Of a stretch of 7,744 bases of DNA, positions 1-6,508 are shown one piece after another (the first letter of the stretch is position 1; every line of letters starts with the position of its first letter). The notes under the pieces are model-generated. The model was not told the origin of the DNA and did not search any database. It was given only the letters and a program-made list of their open reading frames with translations. The position numbers and the translations under genes were made by a program. This DNA comes from Azonexus sp. (lineage in GTDB: Bacteria; Pseudomonadota; Gammaproteobacteria; Burkholderiales; Rhodocyclaceae): the NCBI GenBank assembly GCA_031285115.1, contig JAITWU010000330.1:1-7744 (forward strand). The letters are read 5' to 3'.

Positions 1-7
1 TCATCAT
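1..7 (-). CDS. 5' start of an unidentified gene leaving the window
   Basis: Only the first two codons (ATG ATG) are inside the window, so the product cannot be named. The evidence is the ribosome binding site: on the minus strand a GGAGG (positions 20-16) lies 8 nt before the ATG at 7-5, which is close to ideal. A second in-frame ATG follows at 4-2. The gene runs in the same direction as the DUF262 gene ending at 226 and could be its downstream operon partner. Seen: the SD and start codon. Inferred: that an ORF continues past the edge. Confidence 0.5.
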
Positions 8-29
8 GGAAAGTTCCTCCCGCTTATGG

Positions 30-179
30 TCACATTGATTCGATCAGACGACGCAAAACAGCCCGCGCCATGAAAAACGGATGCCGTCTATTGTCTAACC
101 AATCATCCGGGATGCGACAAGTAATAATAAAAACACTGGCGCCTGAATGAGCAAGCCTGACAGGGTTTATCTTGAACAA
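30..179 (-). CDS. Possible small ORF, 49 codons, unknown function
   Basis: This short minus-strand reading frame lies between the DUF262 stop (226) and the gene start at position 7. It would start with TTG at 179-177, since an in-frame TAG lies shortly upstream, and it ends in TGA at 32-30. The predicted peptide is protein-like: a hydrophobic stretch (SVFIIT, about residues 15-20), then an acidic and aromatic patch (PDDWLDN) and a basic C-terminal half with RRLIESM at the end. Its stop lies 22 nt before the next ATG, a spacing usual for operons. Against it: there is no convincing Shine-Dalgarno before the TTG, and no family is recognised. It may instead be the tail of a decayed gene or chance. 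Confidence 0.25.
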   Translation of the reverse strand: MFKINPVRLAHSGASVFIITCRIPDDWLDNRRHPFFMARAVLRRLIESM

Positions 180-225
180 ATATTGGTGCCGCGCCTATGT
201 CATGAGTTTTTGTTTGTTTTCTGGC

Positions 226-2004
226 TTAATCAAATAGACTACACAAGCGATTGGCAATGAGTTGCCGCCGTTCTTTGATGAAGTCGCTGAAATCATATCC
301 ATATTTACCATAAATAGAAAGCTTGCTTGGGAGCAGATGTTTTGCAAACTGATCTTGCCGGGTGGCAATCCAATCATCGAAACCCATGTCCCTATATTCA
401 CGTGCATCTCTTTCTGGCATCAGCACAGAATTTGCGAGTGTGTTGCCCCAAGATTTTCCATCCTCGATTTTATTTTCAGACAGCTCTATATGTTCATCAC
501 CAACCTGGGACGATGGCACGATCTGTACAACGTTGAAATTTTCCAATTTCCAGTCAGTTCGGTCATAAAGCAAACTAAGGCAAGGACGGCCTAACCCTGA
601 ACGATCCCTGGCTTCGATTAAACAAAAATCGTCGATAGCTTTATTGTCAAATTTCATGATGCGCCCACGGTTATCCATGTACTCGTTAAGTTTTCGTGCG
701 GGGAAAGCTATAGGTTGCCCGTCCTGTTTGCAGAACTCAATATGTTTATTCAATGCACGCCGGTAATCTATCATTATATTCGTTGTCGCGCCCAGAACGC
801 CACGAAACAGCACGAATATAACCCATCTGCGAATACTCTCCTCATCTTCTGGACAAAGGCTCCACTCGCCGACTGGTTTGCCATCATTGAGTTTGAAAAC
901 ATAACAAGAAACCAGCATGACAACATTGAAGGACGGCAGGTAGCTACCGGTAATGCCAATTCGGTTGAACAGATCGGCAGTGAGTCGAAGTGCTCTGTCA
1001 ATTTCAAGCCATCTCCGCTCAAGCGTGGCAATATTCGATGAGCTAAAATTTTTAGTCTGGAATGTGGCGCTTAAGTCATTGAAGAATAGACCGGAACGAA
1101 GCTGATACTCGTAACCAAAACCATTGTCCTGCTCCAGTGTGGCATGAAGATAATCGGCAAGCTCTTCTGTTGCCTTGCGAGCATCCAGATGTTTCCAGCC
1201 TAGCGTCACCATTGACATAAACAGGTCGCTTTTGCCAAGTTGGGTTCCGCCAGCGTTGGCACGGATAAATATACTCAATATTTTATTGGAATCCTGGTCT
1301 CTCTCCGTATAATAGGCGATACAGTCTTCGTGATGGATGATCTGATAAAGGCGAGTCAGGTTATTTCTCAAGATGCTCTGTTGTGTCGTATTCAGCGAAT
1401 GCCGTGCAAACTCGCGCTCGATCGCAGTGTTAAGAAGCTCATCGCTGGTGATTTTAAGTATCTTATTTACTGGAAACCAGATAGCAGTTGAATTATCTCT
1501 TGGGGAACTTTCTATGTCAAAAAACTTGAAACCGTAAAATGACTCCTTGACGACACCCTCATCATCACTATCAGCCGGGCTATCCGGAGTTTTAAGAAGA
1601 TTCAGGTAAAGTGCTTGCGTGACGTAGGCAGCACCACGGCCCCGCAGTCCATTTCTTACATAATAACTCCCCTTTAACCCGATCAATAGAGAGGTAAGGC
1701 GTTGTTGTCCATCAAGGACGAGGGTAATTGGGCGACACTCTCCCGTCAGGTCTATTTTTTCGTTGTGCATCCCGTTGTAACGAAAACTGGAAATGAATTT
1801 ATATATATCCCAATCGTCAATATTTTCAGATTGCAATTCCCAGAAAAGAAAGGTGTTGATTGGGTAGCCCTGCATCAGAGAGTCGAACAGACTGACGATT
1901 TGTTTGGTGTCCCAGACATATGGGCGTTGAATGCTGGGGATGAACAGGTCTTCATCATTGATACGCCAAAGAGTTTCGGCAATTGTGGCTGATTGATAGT
2001 TCAT
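226..2004 (-). CDS. DUF262-family protein (GmrS/GmrD-like), nuclease motif apparently degenerate
   Basis: A 592-residue DUF262-type protein. The family includes GmrSD-like type IV restriction enzymes and other phage-defence proteins, in which the N-terminal domain binds or hydrolyses nucleotide and a C-terminal DUF1524/HNH-like domain cuts DNA. Visible N-terminal motifs are QRPYVWD (26-32), the LDGQQRLT hallmark (97-104) and a RANAGGTQLGKSDLF block (248-262). The C-terminal part (about 470-592) has the usual family layout (LLYDRTDW, then FNVVQIVPSS, then LANSVLMP near 523-530, then a helical end). Where relatives have D-H-I before the proline, this protein reads V493-Q494-I495. The ATG at 2004 is chosen because GGAAAG lies 6 nt upstream and the N terminus then matches family starts. 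An upstream ATG at 2109 would add 35 unlike residues and overlap the divergent regulator. The gene is more AT-rich than the ribosomal operon, consistent with horizontal acquisition. The family call is firm; activity and target are unknown. Confidence 0.9.
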   Translation of the reverse strand: MNYQSATIAETLWRINDEDLFIPSIQRPYVWDTKQIVSLFDSLMQGYPINTFLFWELQSENIDDWDIYKFISSFRYNGMHNEKIDLTGECRPITLVLDGQQRLTSLLIGLKGSYYVRNGLRGRGAAYVTQALYLNLLKTPDSPADSDDEGVVKESFYGFKFFDIESSPRDNSTAIWFPVNKILKITSDELLNTAIEREFARHSLNTTQQSILRNNLTRLYQIIHHEDCIAYYTERDQDSNKILSIFIRANAGGTQLGKSDLFMSMVTLGWKHLDARKATEELADYLHATLEQDNGFGYEYQLRSGLFFNDLSATFQTKNFSSSNIATLERRWLEIDRALRLTADLFNRIGITGSYLPSFNVVMLVSCYVFKLNDGKPVGEWSLCPEDEESIRRWVIFVLFRGVLGATTNIMIDYRRALNKHIEFCKQDGQPIAFPARKLNEYMDNRGRIMKFDNKAIDDFCLIEARDRSGLGRPCLSLLYDRTDWKLENFNVVQIVPSSQVGDEHIELSENKIEDGKSWGNTLANSVLMPERDAREYRDMGFDDWIATRQDQFAKHLLPSKLSIYGKYGYDFSDFIKERRQLIANRLCSLFD

Positions 2005-2090
2005 GGCTCGCTTTCCATTGTGAGTTGGTCGTGGAGGCGGCACGAAGCAAAGCCCTCCCTTGTTAAGGTTCAAAAAGTCACGATTAGTGC

Positions 2091-2618
2091 GTGGCCGATC
2101 AGTATACATTTTTCGACCATGTAGGGGTGAAGACCCCTCTCAGAAAACAATTCGGCCAGCGGCTCAGGAAGATTCGGCTGGCTGTTGGCTGGTCGCAGGA
2201 AGCCTTGGCAGACCGTTGCGGCTTTGCCCGTAGTTATATGAGTCGTCTTGAGCGCGGGGAAGGCAATCCTTCGCTGGATGCCATCGAGGTTCTGGCCGAT
2301 GCCTTGGCGGTTGCAGTTCCGGCTTTGTTTGAACCACTAACACCTGCCGACTGCCCCGAAAAGTCAGTCAAAGTACCTTTTGCCGCAGATGGCACCTGGT
2401 TTCATCCCGCTCTCACCCGTCCGCGCACGAGCCGTTATCTGGTCGGAGCCAAGGGCAACGAACAGCAGTTCGACCGTTTTGAAGATGCACTGGCCTATCT
2501 CAGGGAAATGCAGGTCGCTTACTGGCGTCGCCCAAATAGCAGCGGGAATTGGAGCATCGTTAAAGCCGTGCGTTGGGATGTGTTGCCAGAGGCTACATTG
2601 GCGCAATCTGTCGCATAA
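2091..2618 (+). CDS. XRE-family helix-turn-helix transcriptional regulator
   Basis: A 175-residue protein with a Cro/C1-type DNA-binding domain at about residues 18-80. RLRKIRLAVGWSQEALA is the first helices, CGFARSYMSRLERGEGNPS is the recognition-helix region, and a hydrophobic helix pair ending near LFEPL follows. The C-terminal half (about 95-170) contains FDRFEDALAYLREM and a W-R-R-P-N..G-N-W-S-I-V motif. This looks like a small separate domain, possibly for ligand binding or dimerisation, that I cannot assign. The gene is divergent from the DUF262 gene with 86 bp between starts, so control of that gene, itself, or both is plausible. The start is uncertain: GTG at 2091 is the first start after an in-frame stop and GTG at 2127 is an alternative. 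Neither has a good Shine-Dalgarno. A perfect 6 bp inverted repeat lies in the early codons. Confidence 0.85.
   Translation: MADQYTFFDHVGVKTPLRKQFGQRLRKIRLAVGWSQEALADRCGFARSYMSRLERGEGNPSLDAIEVLADALAVAVPALFEPLTPADCPEKSVKVPFAADGTWFHPALTRPRTSRYLVGAKGNEQQFDRFEDALAYLREMQVAYWRRPNSSGNWSIVKAVRWDVLPEATLAQSVA
2123..2138. repeat. Perfect inverted repeat AGGGGT-GAAG-ACCCCT
   Basis: Two 6 bp arms separated by 4 bp lie at codons 11-16 of the XRE gene (counting from the GTG at 2091), and just upstream of the DUF262 promoter region on the other strand. It could be an operator half-site pair for the regulator or a small RNA hairpin near the start of its message. It may also be chance; no second copy of the motif was noticed in the window. 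Confidence 0.35.
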
Positions 2619-2777
2619 ACTCATCGAACGGCAGCACAGTGGAAGCCATATCGCCGCAGGTAGAACTCCTGTGCCTATCTTTATTGATGAAGCGGGCGGC
2701 GATTGGCGGTTAGGCTTTAGTTGTTCAGCAATGTCACTGAACCGACCGTCTGCCGGATCAGAAAGATGAGCACCCCG

Positions 2778-2806
2778 AAAAAAAGGACGCCGGAGCGTCC
2801 TTTTTT
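2778..2806. terminator. Bidirectional rho-independent terminator after rplS
   Basis: GGACGC (2785-2790) pairs with GCGTCC (2795-2800) around a CGGA loop. Seven A (2778-2784) and six T (2801-2806) flank it, so both strands give a GC stem followed by a U-tract and the stem extends to 12 bp. It lies 19 bp beyond the rplS stop and ends the rpsP-rplS operon. It can also stop transcription arriving from the XRE gene on the other side, insulating the ribosomal operon from the accessory segment. Confidence 0.92.
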
Positions 2807-2825
2807 ATTGTTGCCTTGACCGAGC

Positions 2826-3206
2826 TTACTCGGCAGCCGCAGCCGCCTTCCGCGCGGGCAGTTTTTCCTTGATCCGCGCCGATTTGCCGGAGCGCTCGCG
2901 CAGGTAGTAGAGCTTGGCGCGGCGCACATCGCCACGGCGTTTGACTTCAATCGCAGCGACCAGCGGGGAATAGGTCTGAAAAGTCCGCTCGACGCCTTCG
3001 CCGGAGGAGATTTTGCGCACGGTGAAGGCCGAGTTCAGCCCCCGGTTGCGCTTGGCGATGACGACGCCTTCGTAAGCCTGCAAACGCTCGCGGTTGCCTT
3101 CCTTGACCTTGACCTGGACGACGACGGTGTCGCCCGGCGCAAATTCGGGAATGGTTTTGCCCAGACGGGCGATTTCTTCTTGTTCCAGTTGTTGAATCAG
3201 GTTCAT
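2826..3206 (-). CDS. rplS: 50S ribosomal protein L19 (bL19)
   Basis: A 126-residue bL19, which lies at the 30S-50S interface and contributes to an intersubunit bridge. The sequence is typical: an N-terminal helix ([15 protein letters not shown]), the fold core [35 protein letters not shown] in successive strands, [16 protein letters not shown], and the conserved [26 protein letters not shown] near the end. It is about ten residues longer than the E. coli protein because of an Ala/Lys tail ending AAAAAE. An AAGGA motif precedes the ATG at a suitable distance. It is the last gene of the operon, 34 bp after trmD and just before the terminator. Confidence 0.98.
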   Translation of the reverse strand: MNLIQQLEQEEIARLGKTIPEFAPGDTVVVQVKVKEGNRERLQAYEGVVIAKRNRGLNSAFTVRKISSGEGVERTFQTYSPLVAAIEVKRRGDVRRAKLYYLRERSGKSARIKEKLPARKAAAAAE

Positions 3207-3240
3207 GTGAGATTCCTTTTTATCAAAACTTCATCATTGC

Positions 3241-4002
3241 TCACCGCATTGCTCCGCTTTCGGAAATTTCCGCGAGGAGTTGCGTTTCTTCCGCAGTCAG
3301 ACTGCGTTGCGCCAGCAAATCGGGGCGGCGCTTTCCCGTTCTCGCCAGCGACTCCCTGAGCCGCCAGCGGCGAATTTTCTGGTGGTCGCCTGAGAGCAGC
3401 ACCTCCGGCACGCCAAGGCCCGCATAGACCTCGGGCCGGGTGTAGTGCGGGCAATCCAGCAAACCACCGACAAACGAATCTTCCACCGCCGAAGCGGCGT
3501 CGCCCAAAACCCCCGGCAACTGGCGGACAACGGCGTCAATCAAGACCATCGCCGCCAATTCGCCGCCGGAGAGGACAAAATCTCCGATCGACATTTCTTC
3601 ATCGACACAGCGTTCGATCAAACGCTCGTCAATCCCTTCATAACGGCCACAGAGGAGAATCAAGCCCTCTTTGCCCGTCGCCAGCTCCATCACTCGCTGG
3701 TGCGTCAGCGGTCTGCCTTGCGGCGAGAGGCAGATGACCCGGCTCTCCGCCAGCCCCGCCTCACGCTGCGCCGCCTTGGCGGCGGCAATGGCTTTTTCCA
3801 GCGGCCCGGCCTGCATCACCATGCCCGGCCCGCCGCCGAAGGGCCGATCATCGACCCGCCGCCAAGCGTTTTCGGCAAAATCTCGCGGATTCCAGCCCTG
3901 CCACGCCCAACGCCCTTCTGCCAGCGCCCGCCGGGTGATGCCGCTCGCCGTGACGGCGGCGAACATCTCCGGAAAGATGCTCACGCAGTCAAAGCGCCTC
4001 AC
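3241..4002 (-). CDS. trmD: tRNA (guanine-37-N1)-methyltransferase
   Basis: TrmD transfers a methyl group from S-adenosylmethionine to N1 of G37, next to the anticodon, which prevents +1 frameshifting. The enzyme is a homodimer of SPOUT type with a trefoil knot. The 253-residue length matches E. coli (255). Landmarks are SIFPEMF (8-14), [12 protein letters not shown] (51-62), the knot segments LSPQGRPL (92-99) and [15 protein letters not shown] (116-130), then [13 protein letters not shown] (137-149). R160 and D175 align with the catalytic R154 and D169 of the E. coli and Haemophilus enzymes, and [12 protein letters not shown] follows. The start is GTG, overlapping the rimM stop in a GTGA, so translation is probably coupled to rimM. 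Confidence 0.98.
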   Translation of the reverse strand: MRRFDCVSIFPEMFAAVTASGITRRALAEGRWAWQGWNPRDFAENAWRRVDDRPFGGGPGMVMQAGPLEKAIAAAKAAQREAGLAESRVICLSPQGRPLTHQRVMELATGKEGLILLCGRYEGIDERLIERCVDEEMSIGDFVLSGGELAAMVLIDAVVRQLPGVLGDAASAVEDSFVGGLLDCPHYTRPEVYAGLGVPEVLLSGDHQKIRRWRLRESLARTGKRRPDLLAQRSLTAEETQLLAEISESGAMR

Positions 4003-4517
4003 CAGTCACTACCCCACTCAACCACGATCCGCCGCGCTTCCCGATCCACCGCCACAACCACGGCGGCGACAAAGGGCAGCAGACGCTCGCCGCCGTCTTC
4101 GCCAACGACCCGCAAGACATCGTTGGCCCCGGTTTCGATCAGCCCGGCTACTGCGCCGAGCCGCTCGCCGCCGGTATTGACGACTTCGAGACCGAGCAGG
4201 TCGGCCCAGTAAAACTCATCCTCGCCGGTCGCTGGCAATACATCGCGCGGCGCGCCGACGAGAAAACCTTGCAGGGCTTCCGCCGCCGTGCGGTCAGCGA
4301 CGTCGGCAAAGGCTGCGACCAGACCGTCGCCATGTGCCTTCAAGCCTTTCAGCGCCATCTCGCGCCACGGCTCGCCATCGCGGCCAAGCCACCAGACCGG
4401 CATTTTTCCCCAGCTTAAAGGGTCATCGCCAAAAGGGTGCAACCTGATCCAGCCACGAATGCCGTAAGGGTCGGCAAGCCGCCCCAAAACGACGATGTCG
4501 TTGCCGGACAAAGACAA
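3999..4517 (-). CDS. rimM: Ribosome maturation factor RimM (16S rRNA processing)
   Basis: RimM binds S19 and helps assemble the head of the 30S subunit. The 172-residue protein has the N-terminal RimM barrel ([21 protein letters not shown] at about 9-29) and the C-terminal PRC-barrel ([37 protein letters not shown], and a VEW near the end). No ATG or GTG exists between the rpsP stop and the conserved start of the fold. The start must be TTG at 4517-4515, or possibly TTG at 4511-4509. The gene begins 3 nt after the rpsP TGA and in the same reading frame, so only one stop and one codon separate the two. No strong Shine-Dalgarno is seen, which fits translational coupling to rpsP. Confidence 0.96.
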   Translation of the reverse strand: MSLSGNDIVVLGRLADPYGIRGWIRLHPFGDDPLSWGKMPVWWLGRDGEPWREMALKGLKAHGDGLVAAFADVADRTAAEALQGFLVGAPRDVLPATGEDEFYWADLLGLEVVNTGGERLGAVAGLIETGANDVLRVVGEDGGERLLPFVAAVVVAVDREARRIVVEWGSDW

Positions 4518-4520
4518 AAC

Positions 4521-4772
4521 TCAAGCCGCCGGAGCAGCGTTCTGCTTGACCAGACGGGCCACGGTCGGCGACAACTGGGCGCCGTTTTTCTGCCAGTAGT
4601 CGAGGCGGTCGGCGGCAACGCGCAGTTTTTCAGCGCCGCCTGCGGCGACCGGGTTGTAAAAGCCGATCCGTTCGACGAAACGGCCATCGCGGCGGTTACG
4701 GGAATCGGTGACGACCATGTTGTAAAACGGACGCTTCTTGGCGCCGCCACGGGCAAGACGGATAACAACCAT
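4521..4772 (-). CDS. rpsP: 30S ribosomal protein S16 (bS16)
   Basis: An 83-residue S16, an assembly protein of the 30S body. Diagnostic features are the N terminus [20 protein letters not shown], the [19 protein letters not shown] segment (about 23-41) and the D-R-x-x-Y-W-x-x-x-G-A-Q-x-S-x-T-V motif near 56-71. The ATG at 4772 has AGGA about 10 nt upstream. It is the first gene of the operon, with a consensus promoter at 4806-4833. It ends in TGA at 4523-4521, directly followed by the TTG start of rimM. Confidence 0.98.
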   Translation of the reverse strand: MVVIRLARGGAKKRPFYNMVVTDSRNRRDGRFVERIGFYNPVAAGGAEKLRVAADRLDYWQKNGAQLSPTVARLVKQNAAPAA

Positions 4773-4798
4773 GAGATCAATTTCCTGGGTGGAAAAAA

Positions 4799-4833
4799 GG
4801 GCGAGATTATAGCGTTTTAACGAGGAAAAACAA
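4799..4833 (-). promoter_or_regulatory. Sigma70-type promoter of the rpsP-rimM-trmD-rplS operon
   Basis: On the minus strand, TTGTTT (4833-4828) and a perfect TATAAT (4811-4806) are separated by 16 bp, with an AT-rich spacer. Transcription would start near 4799, giving a leader of about 27 nt before the rpsP ATG at 4772. The start point is inferred from spacing only. Confidence 0.8.
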
Positions 4834-4954
4834 GCGGTTTGCTCTATCGCGATGACCTTCGGCGCTTTTTTCCCGCGTCAAAGATCCCGGCAGCGCCGCA
4901 CAATCGACCGCGCCGCTGGCATGTTGGCAAATATATGGTTATCCTGTTTTTTCC

Positions 4955-6508
4955 ATGAAAAATTTAACCGAATCCGCCCCCTCTCCGGCAGCCGATGCCG
5001 ACATTCAGGGCATTCTTGAGTGGCTGGCGGTCGGACACGATCACAGCGGCAGCAACGACGCCGAACAGCTTTACGGTCAGTTGTTCAAGTTGCGCAATAC
5101 ACCACTGCCGCTCCCTCATCGCATCAAACTGCTTGATTTGCTGTGCGGTCATGTCGAACGCATTGTCAAGACCGAGTTGCAAGGCTTCCAGAGCGTTTCA
5201 CTGCCGGTCGGACGCCGGGTTCGTCAACGGATCAAGCGGGTCATCCGGCTCCTGGCGGCGCTGACTCAGGATTACTTCAATTCACTGGCCAAATTGCTCG
5301 ATTCCGATGGCGGCAATTCCTTGCACTCGCCTCAGAACTCGCTGTTGCGCGCCATGCAGGGCATCATCTGGCAAATCAAAATAAGCCATTTACTCGCCGC
5401 GCCAACCGGAACTGGCCTGTGGCAACAATTGCACGCCGCCTTCCGCACCGCCCGTCGCCTCAGTCTGGAAACCTTTCCCGGCCCGCGCGGCGGCCCCGGC
5501 ATCCAGCGCGCCTACACCAACATCCTGCTCGCTGCGGTCGCCCATCCGGCTTCTTTTTCGGCGGCTGAACTGACATTCATATCGAGCTACATCGAAGGCA
5601 GCCCGTTGCCGGTCGAACTATCGACAATGCCGCCAGCCAGTGACGATGGCGTATTCTGGATTGATCCCGAACGCGATTTTCCGGCCCACGCCCTGATTCG
5701 CCGAATACCAGCGCCCCGCTCGCAACCCCTGTATTTCTCCTGCGCAGCCGTCGCTGCCGAGATATACCGCCAACTTGGCGAACTTGAAGCTGGCGCCAGC
5801 GCCGCCTCGCTCAATCTGCCAGCCTTCGCCGAAACCCGGTCAGGACAAGGCGTTCTGCGGCGGCTGGCAGAGCTGTGGGGCAACCCGGCCAAGCGGCGGT
5901 TTGTCCGGCGGCGGCAATTTTCCCGTGTCAACCTCTGCCTCGGCCTCGATAATCTGTGGCGTCTGATGCGTCATAACGACCCTCTGCCTCAACTCAGCGA
6001 ATGGATGGTCCTCAACGAAAGCCCCGAAGGCTATGCGCTGATGCACGTCAAAGGCAGCACGGAGGGCCTGCATATCGGCGATGTCGTCGCCGTGCAGGTG
6101 ATCGACGAACAGGACGAAAATCCAAAGCCGTGGTGTATCTGCCTCGTCCGCTGGGCCGTTTCGGAAAATCCGGAACATATCGAACTCGGCCTGCAATTGA
6201 TCGCCTCTCGCGCCATCGCCGCCGAAATCAGCCAGCCCGACAATCTCGACGCCCACCGCGTAACCGCTCTGGTTCTGCCGGAAACCCTGCCGCTAAGACC
6301 GTTCGAGTCGCTGCTGGTAGCTTCGGGAAAAATCGGCAACGGCAACACGCCGCTGGTTCTGTTGATTGAAAAAGACAACCTGCTGATCCGCGAAATTCAC
6401 GCTGGCAAACTCACCGAACAAACCAGCAATATTGAACTGTTCAACGTTACCCGCAGCGGTTCAACGCCCGGAGCGGTTCAGCCGGGCAGCGAGCAAGCCG
6501 CCGAATAG
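4955..6508 (+). CDS. PilZ-type (probable cyclic-di-GMP-binding) protein with large N-terminal region
   Basis: A 517-residue soluble protein. Near the C terminus it carries both halves of the PilZ cyclic-di-GMP signature: R320-Q-F-S-R324 (RxxxR) and N354-E-S-P-E-G359 (NxSxxG), 29 residues apart. After these come beta-barrel-like strands (LHIGDVVAVQV, then WCICLVRW, then HIELGLQLIA). The N-terminal 300 residues are mostly helical, without signal peptide or membrane segment, and I do not recognise a named domain there. From the PilZ family it is inferred to be a receptor changing motility, adhesion or another output when c-di-GMP binds; the output is unknown. It is divergent from rpsP with 182 bp between starts. 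The ATG at 4955 has no clear Shine-Dalgarno; a 7-codon frame (4935-4958) ends on it in an ATGA. The last 48 bp overlap the convergent yihY-like gene. Confidence 0.85.
   Translation: MKNLTESAPSPAADADIQGILEWLAVGHDHSGSNDAEQLYGQLFKLRNTPLPLPHRIKLLDLLCGHVERIVKTELQGFQSVSLPVGRRVRQRIKRVIRLLAALTQDYFNSLAKLLDSDGGNSLHSPQNSLLRAMQGIIWQIKISHLLAAPTGTGLWQQLHAAFRTARRLSLETFPGPRGGPGIQRAYTNILLAAVAHPASFSAAELTFISSYIEGSPLPVELSTMPPASDDGVFWIDPERDFPAHALIRRIPAPRSQPLYFSCAAVAAEIYRQLGELEAGASAASLNLPAFAETRSGQGVLRRLAELWGNPAKRRFVRRRQFSRVNLCLGLDNLWRLMRHNDPLPQLSEWMVLNESPEGYALMHVKGSTEGLHIGDVVAVQVIDEQDENPKPWCICLVRWAVSENPEHIELGLQLIASRAIAAEISQPDNLDAHRVTALVLPETLPLRPFESLLVASGKIGNGNTPLVLLIEKDNLLIREIHAGKLTEQTSNIELFNVTRSGSTPGAVQPGSEQAAE

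Noticed and set aside
715..1041. A 108-codon plus-strand frame inside the DUF262 gene
   Set aside because: It is antisense to a gene with clear motifs, has no ribosome binding site and no recognisable domain.
2005..2109. Extension of the DUF262 protein by 35 residues from an ATG at 2109
   Set aside because: The extra residues do not look like the family, no ribosome binding site precedes that ATG, and it would overlap the regulator's start, whereas the ATG at 2004 has GGAAAG 6 nt upstream.
3445..4212. A 255-codon plus-strand open frame opposite trmD and rimM
   Set aside because: It lies antisense to two certain genes; long antisense frames are expected in GC-rich coding DNA, and its product is low-complexity with many Arg, Pro and Ser and no recognisable domain.
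4437..4820. A 127-codon plus-strand frame opposite rpsP and the start of rimM
   Set aside because: It is the complement of conserved genes, runs through the operon promoter, and has no family resemblance.
5840..6256. A 138-codon minus-strand frame inside the PilZ gene
   Set aside because: It is a shadow of the real frame; the sense frame carries the conserved motifs.
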